A DNA stretch of 64,000 bases from Gammaproteobacteria bacterium (GCA_030431985.1 JAUIIB010000014.1:1-64000); one strand, 5' to 3'. Counted from the first letter of the stretch, positions 7,917 to 17,679 are shown. The notes: a model not told the origin generated them from the letters alone. Made by a program: numbers and translations.

Positions 7917-9035
7917 ATGCGCATAGGCGTACCTAAGGAAATCAAGAACCATGAATATCGTGTCGGACTGACACCGGCCTCGGTACGCGAGCTGACCTTG
8001 CACGGCCATCAGGTTTTAGTACAGGAAAATGCCGGTCTGGCGACAGATTTCGATAATGACCATTATCGGTCTGCAGGTGCAGACATTGTCGAGACATCTG
8101 AGTCCATATACTTCCACGCCGACATGATTGTCAAAGTCAAAGAACCGCAGCCGGATGAGCTTCGTCTGTTACGCGACGATCAGATTTTATTCACCTATTT
8201 GCACTTGGCCCCCGATCCACAACAAGCTAAGGGCCTACTGGAATCGGGCTGCGTGGCCATTGCCTACGAAACCGTCACCGACCCGTATGGCGGCTTGCCG
8301 TTACTTGCGCCCATGAGTGAGGTTGCAGGCCGTATGTCGGTTCAAGCTGGGGCACATGCCCTTGAAATGGGCCAGGGCGGCCGTGGCATGTTATTGGGTG
8401 GCGTATCCGGCGTACCATCCGCGAAAGTCGTAATCCTCGGTGGCGGTGTTGTCGGTACCAATGCCGCGCGGGTCGCTATGGGCATGGAAGCACATGTCAC
8501 TATTGTGGACAAATCGATACACCGATTGCAACAACTCGATCAGCAATACGGTTCCCGAATTAATACTATTTTTTCAACCGTCGATGCAATTGAGGCGCAG
8601 ATAACAGAAGCTGATCTGGTTATCGGTGCCGTCCTTGTCCCCGGTGGCGCAACCCCCAAACTGGTCAGTCGCCAGCTTGTCACCGCCATGAAACGCGGCG
8701 CTGTGCTTGTGGATGTTGCCATTGACCAGGGCGGCTGCTTTGAAACATCGAAACCGACCACGCTGGCTGATCCGGTTTATATTCTTGATGACGTGGTTCA
8801 TTACTGCGTTACCAACATGCCCGGCGCAGTTGCACGCACATCGACTTTTGCACTGAATAATGTCACGCTGCCCTTTGTGCTGACCATTGCCGGAAAAGGC
8901 TATCGCAATGCGCTGATCGACAATGTTCATTTACGCGACGGTCTGAACGTCTGTCAGGGAAAGATCACCCATCAAGCCGTTGCAAACGACCTCGGCATGC
9001 TGTATACACAGCCGCTGGAATTACTGCAAAATTAA
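7917..9035 (+). CDS. ald: Alanine dehydrogenase
   Basis: A 372-residue NAD-dependent L-alanine dehydrogenase (alanine to pyruvate plus ammonium, or the reverse). The ATG at 7917 follows GGAG and gives the canonical MRIGVPKEIKNHEYRV start. Catalytic Lys75 (KVKEP) and His96 (TYLHLAP) are at the family positions. The Rossmann motif GGGVVG and the VDVAIDQGG active-site segment (Asp near 270) are intact. In an ammonia-handling organism it may assimilate ammonium. It stands alone between a hairpin and a non-coding stretch. Confidence 0.93.
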   Translation: MRIGVPKEIKNHEYRVGLTPASVRELTLHGHQVLVQENAGLATDFDNDHYRSAGADIVETSESIYFHADMIVKVKEPQPDELRLLRDDQILFTYLHLAPDPQQAKGLLESGCVAIAYETVTDPYGGLPLLAPMSEVAGRMSVQAGAHALEMGQGGRGMLLGGVSGVPSAKVVILGGGVVGTNAARVAMGMEAHVTIVDKSIHRLQQLDQQYGSRINTIFSTVDAIEAQITEADLVIGAVLVPGGATPKLVSRQLVTAMKRGAVLVDVAIDQGGCFETSKPTTLADPVYILDDVVHYCVTNMPGAVARTSTFALNNVTLPFVLTIAGKGYRNALIDNVHLRDGLNVCQGKITHQAVANDLGMLYTQPLELLQN

Positions 9036-9038
9036 AGA

Positions 9039-9062
9039 CTGATATCTGATATCTGATATCTG
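9039..9062. repeat. Short tandem CTGATAT heptamer repeat
   Basis: Three adjacent copies of CTGATAT plus a partial fourth lie directly after the ald stop codon. The unit contains the palindrome GATATC. No function is evident; it may be a slippage-prone tract. Confidence 0.6.
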
Positions 9063-9221
9063 TGATATGTATGACTCCGGTCAAAAAACCTAGAGTGTAC
9101 GAAGACGATTAATTTGGAAAATTATCGATCTGAAGCCCAGATCTGACGGCAATACCAAAGCAATTTAATGTCAGACCTGGCTTATCGAACTCATATATTT
9201 AAAAATACTTCCGAGCAGCTA

Positions 9222-9350
9222 TCACTCCTGATTCGCTGCATCGCGATCTTTCAAAATTTCCTGACTTGGCGGATACTGACCCGGTTTCGGTTCACCGCAT
9301 CCAACTAAAAACAAAGCCAATAAAGCTGCAACGAATATCGTGTATTTCAT
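9222..9350 (-). CDS. Micro-lipoprotein, 42 residues (paralogue of 57127-57249)
   Basis: A very small lipoprotein: start MKY, hydrophobic signal helix, lipobox LVGC (Cys18), then GEPKPGQYPP and a charged tail ending in NQE. AAGGAAT lies at ribosome-binding distance before the ATG. A second gene 48 kb away encodes nearly the same first 28 residues, which supports both being real. The mature peptide would be only 25 residues. The GCG-x-PKPGQYPP core is loosely reminiscent of the short LptM/YifL lipoprotein, but it lacks the CGxKGPLYxP motif. Function unknown. Confidence 0.75.
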   Translation of the reverse strand: MKYTIFVAALLALFLVGCGEPKPGQYPPSQEILKDRDAANQE

Positions 9351-9779
9351 GGTTCTAATTCCTTATACTTGAGTTATTGACGAAATTAAATAACAAAATA
9401 TATAAAATACCTTTATGTGGCCATTGGTGTAGTTAAAGTATTGGCACCGTTATTTCATTTAAATTCACATGGTCATTTCTTTATTCTCATACCAATCGAT
9501 AAAAGGCCCAACTCATTTTTATATATTAATTGTTATGTACCCATTGACACATGTCAGACAAACCAGCGGTTTAAATCCCACAAAGTGACAGGTTCTTAAA
9601 TCTTAAATCGTTCTGGTTTTTTTTGCCACTATTTTATTACCAGAAACTTGTATCTACTCAATAACATTAAGGGTTACAGCAATAATCTGAAAAGCCTTCT
9701 TAATATCTTGGGTTCCCTTTATATAATGTGTAATGTGAATTACACTGCATTACAGAAACACTGGCTGCCCCTGGCAATA
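9351..9779. other. Non-coding stretch downstream of iucD
   Basis: About 430 bp of A/T-rich sequence with no convincing gene. An inverted repeat (GTGTAAT / ATTACAC at 9728-9745) lies 35 bp beyond the iucD stop and could be a weak terminator. The promoter of the micro-lipoprotein gene should be near 9360-9420. Confidence 0.4.
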
Positions 9780-11066
9780 TCATGTAGTTGGAGCGCGAGC
9801 ATAACTTAAAAAGTTAGGCGCAGAATTTTGGGTTCGATATACTTCTTCTCGGGAGACTGAATTAGTTATTACTGCTGAGCGCCAGGACATTAGACTGGTT
9901 TGGGGTTCAAATATCCCATGTTCATAACGACTAAAGTTTTGCACGAAAATTCTGTTGTTAACATGACCGTCCCACTGTACGGAGAAATCCTGATTGATAC
10001 TAAATCCGTTATTTCCATCAAATTGAAACAAATGTTTTATTCGATCAATGCAGATAGGAATATTATTCTCAAATCCCGTACATAAGATGACGATGTCTGC
10101 ATTTATCTGCTCGCCTCTTTGTGTAAAACCATTATGCAAACTCAGCTCATAAAAACCACCGGAACAACGCACACTCTCTAATCTTCGATATGGAAAGATT
10201 TTAAACTTGGCCGGCAGACTCTCAACGTTCTGAGCATAATAAAGTTCATTATACAAGGCTTGTAAATATGTCGGTGTATTGCCATCACTTGTTAATTTCT
10301 GGTAATTAACTATGTTTTTTTTTAGATACTTATTAACCGTAAAAAATTCATGTGCGTAGTTCGGACTAAAATATTCATTAACAAAAGCCGATTCATCCAA
10401 AGGTTCGAGATTGGGTCGACTGGAAATCAACGTAATCGACTTTGCGCAACCCCATTTATTTTTTAGCGCGTTTCTGAAAACCTCAATACCAGTTTGGCCG
10501 CCACCAACAATAACAACATTCTTGTCACGCGCATTCAATTCCTTCAAGAATCGAGATTTGGCGTGAAAAAAACTGCTACTGATAAAAGGTTTTGCACAGC
10601 AAGGTATCTTGGGACGGATTCCTGTACCAAGACAAATATTTTTAGCCGAAAAGCGCTGCTTTTTATTTCCGATAACAAATACCTTTCCATCATATTCCAC
10701 CGTATCAACCTTAAAGCCGAACAATAATTTTTCCGGCATTTGTCCAGCTACCCACTGACAATACAATTCAAATTCTTTTCGGGTAATTACTTGTCGATTG
10801 GTGTTCATAAACGAATGAAACAGCCCGTTTTGTACAAGATAATTGAGAAAAGTGTAAGGACTTGTCGGATCAACACCTGTCACAAGATCCTTTAAAAATG
10901 CGGTTTGCATATCCGAATCGGAAAACATAATTTCCGAATGCCATTGAAACCCAGGCTTAGCATCAAAAAATCTGGTTGTTAAAGAAACATTTTTTTCCGA
11001 AACAGCCGCCAAACTTAAATTAAAGGGACCAATTCCGATACCCGCAAGATCCAGTACATTTTTCAT
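9780..11066 (-). CDS. iucD: L-lysine N6-monooxygenase (IucD-like)
   Basis: A 428-residue flavin-dependent N-hydroxylating monooxygenase. The FAD-binding motif GIGIGPFNLSLA is near residues 9-20, FQWHSEIMFSDSDMQ is a family landmark, and the NADPH-binding GGGQTG lies near residue 190. A late CTGFE/N segment is conserved. The family hydroxylates the side-chain amine of lysine or ornithine for hydroxamate siderophores. Synteny with the iucA-B-C genes points to lysine and an aerobactin-type product. It is the last gene of the operon, 9 bp after iucC. Substrate choice (Lys or Orn) cannot be settled by eye. Confidence 0.85.
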   Translation of the reverse strand: MKNVLDLAGIGIGPFNLSLAAVSEKNVSLTTRFFDAKPGFQWHSEIMFSDSDMQTAFLKDLVTGVDPTSPYTFLNYLVQNGLFHSFMNTNRQVITRKEFELYCQWVAGQMPEKLLFGFKVDTVEYDGKVFVIGNKKQRFSAKNICLGTGIRPKIPCCAKPFISSSFFHAKSRFLKELNARDKNVVIVGGGQTGIEVFRNALKNKWGCAKSITLISSRPNLEPLDESAFVNEYFSPNYAHEFFTVNKYLKKNIVNYQKLTSDGNTPTYLQALYNELYYAQNVESLPAKFKIFPYRRLESVRCSGGFYELSLHNGFTQRGEQINADIVILCTGFENNIPICIDRIKHLFQFDGNNGFSINQDFSVQWDGHVNNRIFVQNFSRYEHGIFEPQTSLMSWRSAVITNSVSREEVYRTQNSAPNFLSYARAPTT

Positions 11067-11075
11067 GACATTTAC

Positions 11076-12794
11076 TCAATTGACCAGAGGGTTGGCAAGA
11101 GGACTCCCAAGCTGCGGCTGAGGACGCACAGAATAATCCTGATAACCGATTTCAAAACGTACTTTATTTAATAGAACACGCTGAAAGTAAGGTGCCAGCA
11201 AACTAGGCGTATTCGATTGTGTTGGATATTTTTTTTCATATGTAGCTATGACCGAACCCAGAAGCCGGTAAAAATATTTTTCCTGGTAGCGATGTGACCT
11301 ATAAAGTGCCTGCGAAATGAAACGAAGCACAGAAACAAAATGGCCCGTAATCAAATCATAAATAATATGCCCCGAAGGAAGAGAGTCCAGCTCGCTCAAC
11401 ACATTTCTCGGAAGGGTACTTCGGGTTTTCTGCGGCATGTTCCTATTGATTCGCAGATCCCCTTGAAAGTCTTTGATAATCAAGCCGGATGGAATATTGT
11501 GTTTCAGCTTTAATAAAGTATTCTGACCATGTGCCACCAGCCCTATCCCATACTGGGATTGCAGATGATAAAGCGGGATAACAACCTTCTGAAAATAGAG
11601 TGTCAGCCAATCGTCAATGGACAATCGCGATTTCTCAATCAACAACCCGACCAACGAATTACCGTTATCGTCCAGATAAGACAGAGAACCGGTAATCAAA
11701 CACCTTTCATCGCCGGTCAATTTACCTGAACTCGGTTCACGCCATATTGCGCCCAAGAACTCTTTATACCGATAGGGCGCATCTTTAATATCACGATATT
11801 CAGGCGCAACATAACTAAAAGCAGCTACATCTTTTAAGCAATCGGTACGAGCAGCAAGGAAGTTTTCATCATGTTTGAGAATATAATCAACACTTTCTGA
11901 CAATTCCGCTGCAATCGAAATATGACGGGCAGGAATACCCCGGACACAGGACGTATTCAGAACCGACACAGGCAACTTAACATCCAGCCTCTGCTTATTG
12001 GCACGATTAGAAAACGTTCTTATCGATATCTGCGGGTTGTAACAATCACCGCCACCGCCAAGGTAAACTATATTTTTACAACTTATATCCTTCTGAAAGA
12101 AAATCCGGATTTTATTTTCCCATTGCCAGGGATGTACCGGAACGATGTAATAAGATTGATAATCAATCTGATTCTTATTACATATAACTCTGAAATGCTC
12201 CAATTCTTCTTTTGTTAAATCTGCAGTTGTAACATCTTCAAAAGACATTTCTGTTTGGCAACTTATTGTCAGAAGGTTTTTATTTATTGCTATTCGATCA
12301 AACTGGACACCAACTCGACTTTCCGGTGCGTACATTGATAAATCTTCTGGAGACCAACCAAGTCGCCCTTTATTAAGTATCAGTTTCGGATGACCGTTCA
12401 AATACGTTTCGATATCAAGTGAATTAAGATTGTATAGTTGATCGACCGAAGCAGATTTTTGCAACATGATTTGATCGCTATATAGCGTATGCAACATTTC
12501 TTCCAGAAAATTCGCTAGTGTAATGTCACTCATTTTCGTCAAATGCTGTGTTTCGCTAAAAAAAAGCGCGGCATCGGGTTTCTGTCCGTCGTTTCGCCTT
12601 AACGATTCAGGATCGATTACTAGATCACACCATATTCCGGTAAAAGCGTCGAAGTGATAACTAATTTCATCACTGATTTCGAGTACGTATTTGTTCTTAC
12701 TTATTTCTTTAACAATCCCAGATAAAACTTCTTCGTAATAAAGTTCGCTAATGGACTTGACGATCAGATTTCGATTTACAGTTTCCCAATTCAT
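11076..12794 (-). CDS. iucC: IucA/IucC-family siderophore synthetase (IucC position)
   Basis: A 572-residue NRPS-independent siderophore (NIS) synthetase. Family landmarks are GHPKLILNKGRLGW...YAPES (ATP/phosphate-binding), PVHPWQWE, KLPVSVLNTSCVRG and VAHGQN followed by SGLIIKDFQGD. In aerobactin synthesis IucC joins the second N6-acetyl-N6-hydroxylysine to the citryl intermediate. It is assigned as IucC by order in an iucABCD-type operon. Its ATG overlaps the stop of the acetyltransferase gene (ATGA), indicating translational coupling. No broken motifs seen. Confidence 0.85.
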   Translation of the reverse strand: MNWETVNRNLIVKSISELYYEEVLSGIVKEISKNKYVLEISDEISYHFDAFTGIWCDLVIDPESLRRNDGQKPDAALFFSETQHLTKMSDITLANFLEEMLHTLYSDQIMLQKSASVDQLYNLNSLDIETYLNGHPKLILNKGRLGWSPEDLSMYAPESRVGVQFDRIAINKNLLTISCQTEMSFEDVTTADLTKEELEHFRVICNKNQIDYQSYYIVPVHPWQWENKIRIFFQKDISCKNIVYLGGGGDCYNPQISIRTFSNRANKQRLDVKLPVSVLNTSCVRGIPARHISIAAELSESVDYILKHDENFLAARTDCLKDVAAFSYVAPEYRDIKDAPYRYKEFLGAIWREPSSGKLTGDERCLITGSLSYLDDNGNSLVGLLIEKSRLSIDDWLTLYFQKVVIPLYHLQSQYGIGLVAHGQNTLLKLKHNIPSGLIIKDFQGDLRINRNMPQKTRSTLPRNVLSELDSLPSGHIIYDLITGHFVSVLRFISQALYRSHRYQEKYFYRLLGSVIATYEKKYPTQSNTPSLLAPYFQRVLLNKVRFEIGYQDYSVRPQPQLGSPLANPLVN

Positions 12795-13630
12795 AAATGA
12801 TTCCCCGCAAACAATCTTTCACGTGTACACTCCAGAAGTACAGCGCGCTTATGTGGAAAATCAAACTCTTTTATCCTTTTCCATACCGGAAATGACTCAA
12901 CATACTGCAGTACCTTCTGATTATCCGAACGGGGCTCAGCCATGACTCTTAATGTTCTAGGGTCATCAAGAAACAAATAGTGCACGACAGATTTCAAAGC
13001 CGCATCTGTATTTTTTATCCCCAAAAACCTCTTGTTTCCAATTAAAAAATGAAAGCCCCTATCATAATCATCGCTCTCATAATAGGGTCCTAGCCGATCT
13101 TCCTTTACCCAATAAAACTCGAAATAACCTGCCGGCTCGCCATCAATTTCCATAATCGTCGGAATCAGGTGCGGATCAGCCAAGCTTATCTCCATATACT
13201 CCATATGTTCTTGCTCACCACCCTCAAGCTCCCAGTATACGGATACACGTTTACTGTTATGCCATTTGGAAAAAATAGCCAAGTCCTTTTCCGGATTGAT
13301 CACCCTAAACACAATTGATCTATCGATCTCATAAATATATCGCTCATATAACAATGTATCAGCAGCGGGGTTATGCCTGACGGGGTGTGTAACATCATTC
13401 GTTTTCGTCCAAACAATGGAGCTGAGATCGCTTATCGATGATTTGATCCAAAAAGGAGAATATTGAAAGAAATCCCTCCGGCTAATGTTTAATTTTTCAC
13501 CCATAATCGTTATTTCCAAATGCCGGATACCCGGCCTGAAATGCTCTTTTAGCCATTTTTCTTGATCTAAAGAAATTTTCTTCATGATCGAATTAGGTTC
13601 ATACATCGTAAAAATTTTTTCAAATGTCAT
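12791..13630 (-). CDS. iucB: GNAT-family N6-hydroxylysine acetyltransferase (IucB-like)
   Basis: A 279-residue acyltransferase of the IucB/RhbD siderophore group. The C-terminal GNAT domain shows WHNSKRVSVYWE, GYFEFYWVKED, GFHFLIGNKRFLG and the conserved DDPRT...AEPRSDN block. It should acetylate N6-hydroxylysine before synthetase coupling. The ATG at 13630 overlaps the iucA stop by 11 bp and is preferred over an upstream in-frame codon at 13687. The downstream junction is an ATGA overlap with iucC. Confidence 0.85.
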   Translation of the reverse strand: MTFEKIFTMYEPNSIMKKISLDQEKWLKEHFRPGIRHLEITIMGEKLNISRRDFFQYSPFWIKSSISDLSSIVWTKTNDVTHPVRHNPAADTLLYERYIYEIDRSIVFRVINPEKDLAIFSKWHNSKRVSVYWELEGGEQEHMEYMEISLADPHLIPTIMEIDGEPAGYFEFYWVKEDRLGPYYESDDYDRGFHFLIGNKRFLGIKNTDAALKSVVHYLFLDDPRTLRVMAEPRSDNQKVLQYVESFPVWKRIKEFDFPHKRAVLLECTRERLFAGNHL

Positions 13631-15302
13631 AAAGCGGGTTCTTAATCGTGTTATAAATATCCAAAGGATTTTTCTCAGTATTCTCATTCAAACCATTTAA
13701 GCAACAAAAGAAATTTCCTTTCTGTTTCAACTCACTCGAGCTCAATAGGTAGTCAATAAATGTGCTATCCAATAAATCGCAGTCTTTCGTATCTAACAGG
13801 TATTGAGACAGCATTCTAAGTAACATTTCTTCGGAACATTTACACTGCACTGACAGCGTGTTTATCAGACTGAATGTGGAGTTAATAATAAGATAATATC
13901 CAAGAAGTGCATGCGCCATGCAATCATCCAACACATTACCGTTATGCAGATCCAACGATGCCACTTCATTTTTCATTTTTTCATAACCGAGCCAGGTATA
14001 ACCTGTTCCCTGGCAATCTCTAAAAATCACCCCAGACGGATAGCTATCGACCAATTGAACGATGATATTCTGCTGATGCGCACCAAAAAGAATGCCGTGA
14101 TCGGCATGGGCCAATATAAATGGACCAAGCACCTTTTCCAGATACAGAGAAAACCAGTTCAGTGCATCTATATGGCGCGACGAAAAGAATCCATCGGTCA
14201 AATACGGGCCGGCCTGGGTGATTGTCGATAAAACTACGGCCTCCTGCTTAACACCAGTCATAAACGGATTTTCCCGAATTAACACAATTGTTTCTAAATG
14301 CATCGGCTTCAACGGACTTTTTATCGCGAGAAAAGAAGGTTCGTTGAGAATTTTAAAATTCGGGTGTTTGGCCAGAAACTGTTGTCCATTCTGTGAATTC
14401 ATGGCTTCATGAACCTGAAGCCCTCTCACAACTTCTTCCGACTGCAAATGTCTAATTGAGTTGGTGATTCTTAAAGATAGAGAGAACTTCAGCATATACT
14501 TGCTTTCTTCGCAGTATATCGTTCGCAGCGAACTCGTTGCTTTCCATAACTGCTTTCCCTCTGATTCAGCAGGTATCAAGTTTTCATTTTGGATTAATTC
14601 TTTTAATGCCTCGTTTTGGCTAAGCTTATCGAATTGCCATGGATGAAAAGGAAACGGCACATATCCTTCTCTAATTGGATTAGCATGATCTCTTTTATAT
14701 AGATCATAGTGCCATTCAAAATCATCAAAGTAGCCGGAAAAATTCTCAGAAATAAATTCTTTTTTGAGTAACACCCATTTCAGTAAAAACGCATTGCAAA
14801 ATTCCGGGGCAAACAATCGATGATCGTTTTGTGTAAACTCTGACTTACTTTTGGGACATGGATGAACATTATGTCCTAGTAAAAGCGCCTGTTCAGCTTC
14901 TATGAAATTCCAAGATGGCCTGCCAAGTAATTCTGTAAAACTCGAGTACCTGTAATCCAGTATCGCCGCTAAATTACGGCTGCTTTCCATGATTCTTGGA
15001 TATAACACATGCATTTTCTTGTGCATGCCTATCATCTGAAAAAGTTCTTGAACAAATAATTCAAAACTTAAAAATTCTTTCTCCATTCCGGTAGTTCTGA
15101 AAAACGTACCGCTAAAAGCATGACACCCGACATTGGAAAACCTTTCCAATACGATACCCAGGAACTTGTTATTACTATTAAAAAAAACAACCTCATTATC
15201 CCTGACTTCATAATTTTGCCATTCTCTCAGCAAAGCATTAACTAATGCAGTTACCGAAAATTTTTCAGCAAGCTGCTGTACACTCATGCATCTCTGATAC
15301 AT
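13620..15302 (-). CDS. iucA: IucA/IucC-family siderophore synthetase (IucA position)
   Basis: A 560-residue NIS synthetase. Landmarks are LLLGHNVHPCPKSKS...FAPEF, PFHPWQFDKL, KFSLSLRITNSIRHL, AHQQN and SGVIFRDCQGTG, the last typical of citrate-activating IucA-type enzymes. It would condense the first acetyl-hydroxylysine with citrate. It is the first gene of a four-gene operon read from a divergent region that contains a Fur-box-like site. The start could be ATG at 15302 or the ATG five codons later (15287); neither has a clear ribosome-binding site. Confidence 0.85.
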   Translation of the reverse strand: MYQRCMSVQQLAEKFSVTALVNALLREWQNYEVRDNEVVFFNSNNKFLGIVLERFSNVGCHAFSGTFFRTTGMEKEFLSFELFVQELFQMIGMHKKMHVLYPRIMESSRNLAAILDYRYSSFTELLGRPSWNFIEAEQALLLGHNVHPCPKSKSEFTQNDHRLFAPEFCNAFLLKWVLLKKEFISENFSGYFDDFEWHYDLYKRDHANPIREGYVPFPFHPWQFDKLSQNEALKELIQNENLIPAESEGKQLWKATSSLRTIYCEESKYMLKFSLSLRITNSIRHLQSEEVVRGLQVHEAMNSQNGQQFLAKHPNFKILNEPSFLAIKSPLKPMHLETIVLIRENPFMTGVKQEAVVLSTITQAGPYLTDGFFSSRHIDALNWFSLYLEKVLGPFILAHADHGILFGAHQQNIIVQLVDSYPSGVIFRDCQGTGYTWLGYEKMKNEVASLDLHNGNVLDDCMAHALLGYYLIINSTFSLINTLSVQCKCSEEMLLRMLSQYLLDTKDCDLLDSTFIDYLLSSSELKQKGNFFCCLNGLNENTEKNPLDIYNTIKNPLYDI

Positions 15303-15379
15303 CTCGCCACGTGTCTGTAAAGTTTGTCAAAAGCATCCACCCAAAACAAATAGTAAAATAGCATTCTATTTTTGTAAAT

Positions 15380-15398
15380 GCAAATGATTTTCATTAGT
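15380..15398. promoter_or_regulatory. Fur box between iucA and the MFS exporter gene
   Basis: The core AATGATTTTCATT matches 11 of 13 bases of the Fur core AATGATAATCATT. It is centred in the 133-bp divergent region between iucA (minus) and the MFS gene (plus), so one site could repress both under iron sufficiency. Confidence 0.7.
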
Positions 15399-15435
15399 GT
15401 TATCATTATTTATTTAAAGTTTTTGAATTAACTGA

Positions 15436-16623
15436 ATGAACCGATCAAAATCCTTACTAAAACGCTCTATCAGACTTTCGTTACCCGTCGCTCTTATTGG
15501 TACCACACAAAGCCTTCTCACCATCGTCCTGCCAATCATCATCACATTAACTGAACTAAGGTTCGGTCAAATCAGCCCTATTCTTGGATTCTCAGCACTT
15601 GCATTCCTTATCGGCAGCCACACTTGGCCCAGACGTGCAACAATCAATCAACGCTATAAACTTCTTAAACAATTACTGATTGCTGCAACCATCAGTCAGA
15701 TCTTTTTTGTCACAACGATCATAGCTGGCTCAACCAAGCAATTCGGGTTTATGCTACTCATTAGTGCTTTGTTTATAACTCGGTTCGTCTACGGCCTGAC
15801 TGCTTCCGGAATCTACCCAATACTGCAAGCCTGGTTAGTAAACGAACACAATAATTCTGGACGAACACGATATGTCGTATTGACATATCTAAGCGCAACA
15901 GTCAGCACTGCACGTATCGCGGTGCCGTTATTAGCTGCAGGTTTATCTATTATTTATTCTGAAGCAATTTTATTATTGTTAATTATGTTACCAATAGCGG
16001 CATTGATATCCCTACCGCAGGATGATCGCGGATCTCAAATCGGCATCCCATATCCATCACCGGTAATCCGCTTACCCGATATATCCATTGTAATGCCTAC
16101 GCTACTGGTTCATACCAGCATAGGCCTGACAGAATTTATTATCGGCCCTTATCTTTCCAAAGAATGGGGTATATCGCTGGACCGCACATTAATATACACG
16201 GCATTGCTACTCGCATGTATCGCAGCCATGATGACGTTAACGCAACTAATCAGCTTACGATATCGCCCAAGTCCCGATAAAATGCTAATAGCATCACCCG
16301 TCGGTATAGCATGCGGCACAGCCTGCGCTGCATGCTTTCCTGAATTATTGCCGATCGGACTGATTCTGGTCGCAGTATCACTCGCTTTATTCTTACCCGC
16401 ATCTGCTGCTGGTGCTGCAGCCACGCGCCACTCGGACACACATGAAGGCACCAGTGCCGATCTGTATACCGCGCGCATTCTTGGTCATCTACTCGGTGTG
16501 ATTTTTGCAGGACCGTTATTTGAAATTGCTTCTATCCTGCCGCTTTTTGCTGCGGCCGGGGTTGCGCTTATAGCTATACCGGCAGGACGCAAACTACGGT
16601 TAGCGTTAACAAAATGTCAATAA
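15436..16623 (+). CDS. MFS transporter, probable siderophore exporter
   Basis: A 395-residue integral membrane protein with about 11-12 hydrophobic segments of major-facilitator type. A short Arg-rich cytoplasmic loop (WPRRATINQRYK) follows the second segment. It is divergent from iucA and shares its Fur-controlled intergenic region. MFS proteins in this position commonly export the finished siderophore. No substrate-specific motif is visible, so the role comes from context. It ends just before an RTX gene on the opposite strand. Confidence 0.75.
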   Translation: MNRSKSLLKRSIRLSLPVALIGTTQSLLTIVLPIIITLTELRFGQISPILGFSALAFLIGSHTWPRRATINQRYKLLKQLLIAATISQIFFVTTIIAGSTKQFGFMLLISALFITRFVYGLTASGIYPILQAWLVNEHNNSGRTRYVVLTYLSATVSTARIAVPLLAAGLSIIYSEAILLLLIMLPIAALISLPQDDRGSQIGIPYPSPVIRLPDISIVMPTLLVHTSIGLTEFIIGPYLSKEWGISLDRTLIYTALLLACIAAMMTLTQLISLRYRPSPDKMLIASPVGIACGTACAACFPELLPIGLILVAVSLALFLPASAAGAAATRHSDTHEGTSADLYTARILGHLLGVIFAGPLFEIASILPLFAAAGVALIAIPAGRKLRLALTKCQ

Positions 16624-16627
16624 GCAG

Positions 16628-16670
16628 CCAAAAAAAGAACCCGGATTTCACAAGGGGAAAATCCAGGTTC
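16628..16670 (-). terminator. Intrinsic terminator of the RTX gene
   Basis: On the minus strand, GAACCTGGATTT pairs with AAATCCGGGTTC (one mismatch) and is followed by a run of seven T residues. It lies 36 bp past the RTX gene's stop codon and directly after the MFS gene, so it may also stop transcription from the plus strand. Confidence 0.75.
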
Positions 16671-16705
16671 TGCAACTCCAAACAGCTATTACACTGTCTT
16701 TACAA

Positions 16706-17533
16706 CTATGCTATTACCGTAAAAAATTCGGCAAGATTTGCGCTGACATCATCAACCATGACGCCAACCAAATCGATAGTGCTGCCCTCACCTAAATCGA
16801 CTATGGTTCCGTAAGGCTCATCGTTGGCTGCATCGCCATAACCGGTCACCCTCGCTGCAAAATCATCTACAACCGAGATACCCGTGCCATTGATATCGGC
16901 TGCGATCATGAATTGATCAGATTCAGCATTAAACCTGACCACCATATCGTTACCATCATTCCCCCTGTAGAACAGCTCGTTCGACCGGTCGTTATTGGAG
17001 TTAGTACCTGAACCATAAATTTGATCGTCACCCTCCTGACCGTAAATCTGATTATCACCCGATCCACCAGAAATCCAGTCATTACCGGCATTCCCCAGAA
17101 TAACGTCCGCGTCTTCACCGGCAAAAATCACGTCGGCGTCATCACCGCCAATAATCAAATCATCGCCTAAAGAACCATATAAAGCGTTAATACCGGTCGC
17201 ACCATACAACGTATCACCGCCTTCACTACCAAAGAGCTGATCGTTACCCCACGCGCCCCATAGCAAATCGTCACCGTCATTGCCATCGATCCAATCGTTG
17301 CCGCTACCACCGTAGAGTAAATCGTCGCCACCTTCACCAAACAGCAAATCATTGCCCCCTTCTGCATAGACTACATCGTTACCGTCGCCTGCATAAGCAA
17401 CGTCATTCGAATACCCAAGCCTCAGACCATCATCACCGCCACCTGCAAGTACAACTGCCGATCCAAACGTCCAAAAAATCTCACTTTCATCAGATCCAAA
17501 AATAAGGCCGGTATCTCGTATTATTTCAGTCAT
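16706..17533 (-). CDS. RTX beta-roll protein in the siderophore locus
   Basis: A 275-residue protein with roughly 12-15 consecutive glycine-rich nonapeptide repeats (GGxGxDxxx type: GGNDLLFGE, GGDDLLYGG, GSGNDWIDG and others) over residues about 30-180. There is no N-terminal signal peptide, and the C terminus is hydrophobic/acidic (LAEFFTVIA), as in type I secretion substrates. It should bind Ca2+ and be exported, but no type I exporter gene is in the window. AAGGAG precedes the ATG, and Fur-like sites lie 110-145 bp upstream. A role in iron acquisition, perhaps haemophore-like or as a surface matrix, is only inferred from position. Confidence 0.75.
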   Translation of the reverse strand: MTEIIRDTGLIFGSDESEIFWTFGSAVVLAGGGDDGLRLGYSNDVAYAGDGNDVVYAEGGNDLLFGEGGDDLLYGGSGNDWIDGNDGDDLLWGAWGNDQLFGSEGGDTLYGATGINALYGSLGDDLIIGGDDADVIFAGEDADVILGNAGNDWISGGSGDNQIYGQEGDDQIYGSGTNSNNDRSNELFYRGNDGNDMVVRFNAESDQFMIAADINGTGISVVDDFAARVTGYGDAANDEPYGTIVDLGEGSTIDLVGVMVDDVSANLAEFFTVIA

Positions 17534-17640
17534 ATTCAGCTCCTTACGGAAATTTTATTAAAAAAGTTGTGTAGATTATCTACGTGTATTCTGTGGTTGG
17601 CATTACAAAACCAAGTAAAATAAGCAAGCATTACCACATT

Positions 17641-17676
17641 AATGAGAATTATAATCATTTAGATTATCGTTATCAA
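17641..17676. promoter_or_regulatory. Fur-box-like sites upstream of the RTX gene
   Basis: Two adjacent A/T-rich motifs (GAGAATTATAATCATTT and GATTATCGTTATC) resemble the Fur consensus; the first matches about 14 of 19 positions. They lie between the PEP-CTERM gene's stop and the RTX gene, so they most likely control the RTX gene. Confidence 0.55.
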
Positions 17677-17679
17677 TAA

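Noticed and set aside
9039-9062. Tandem heptamers considered as a CRISPR or iteron array
   Set aside because: Only about three 7-bp units, no spacers, no cas or rep gene.
9222-9350. Micro-lipoprotein as LptM (YifL)
   Set aside because: Size and lipobox fit, but the CGxKGPLYxP motif is absent.
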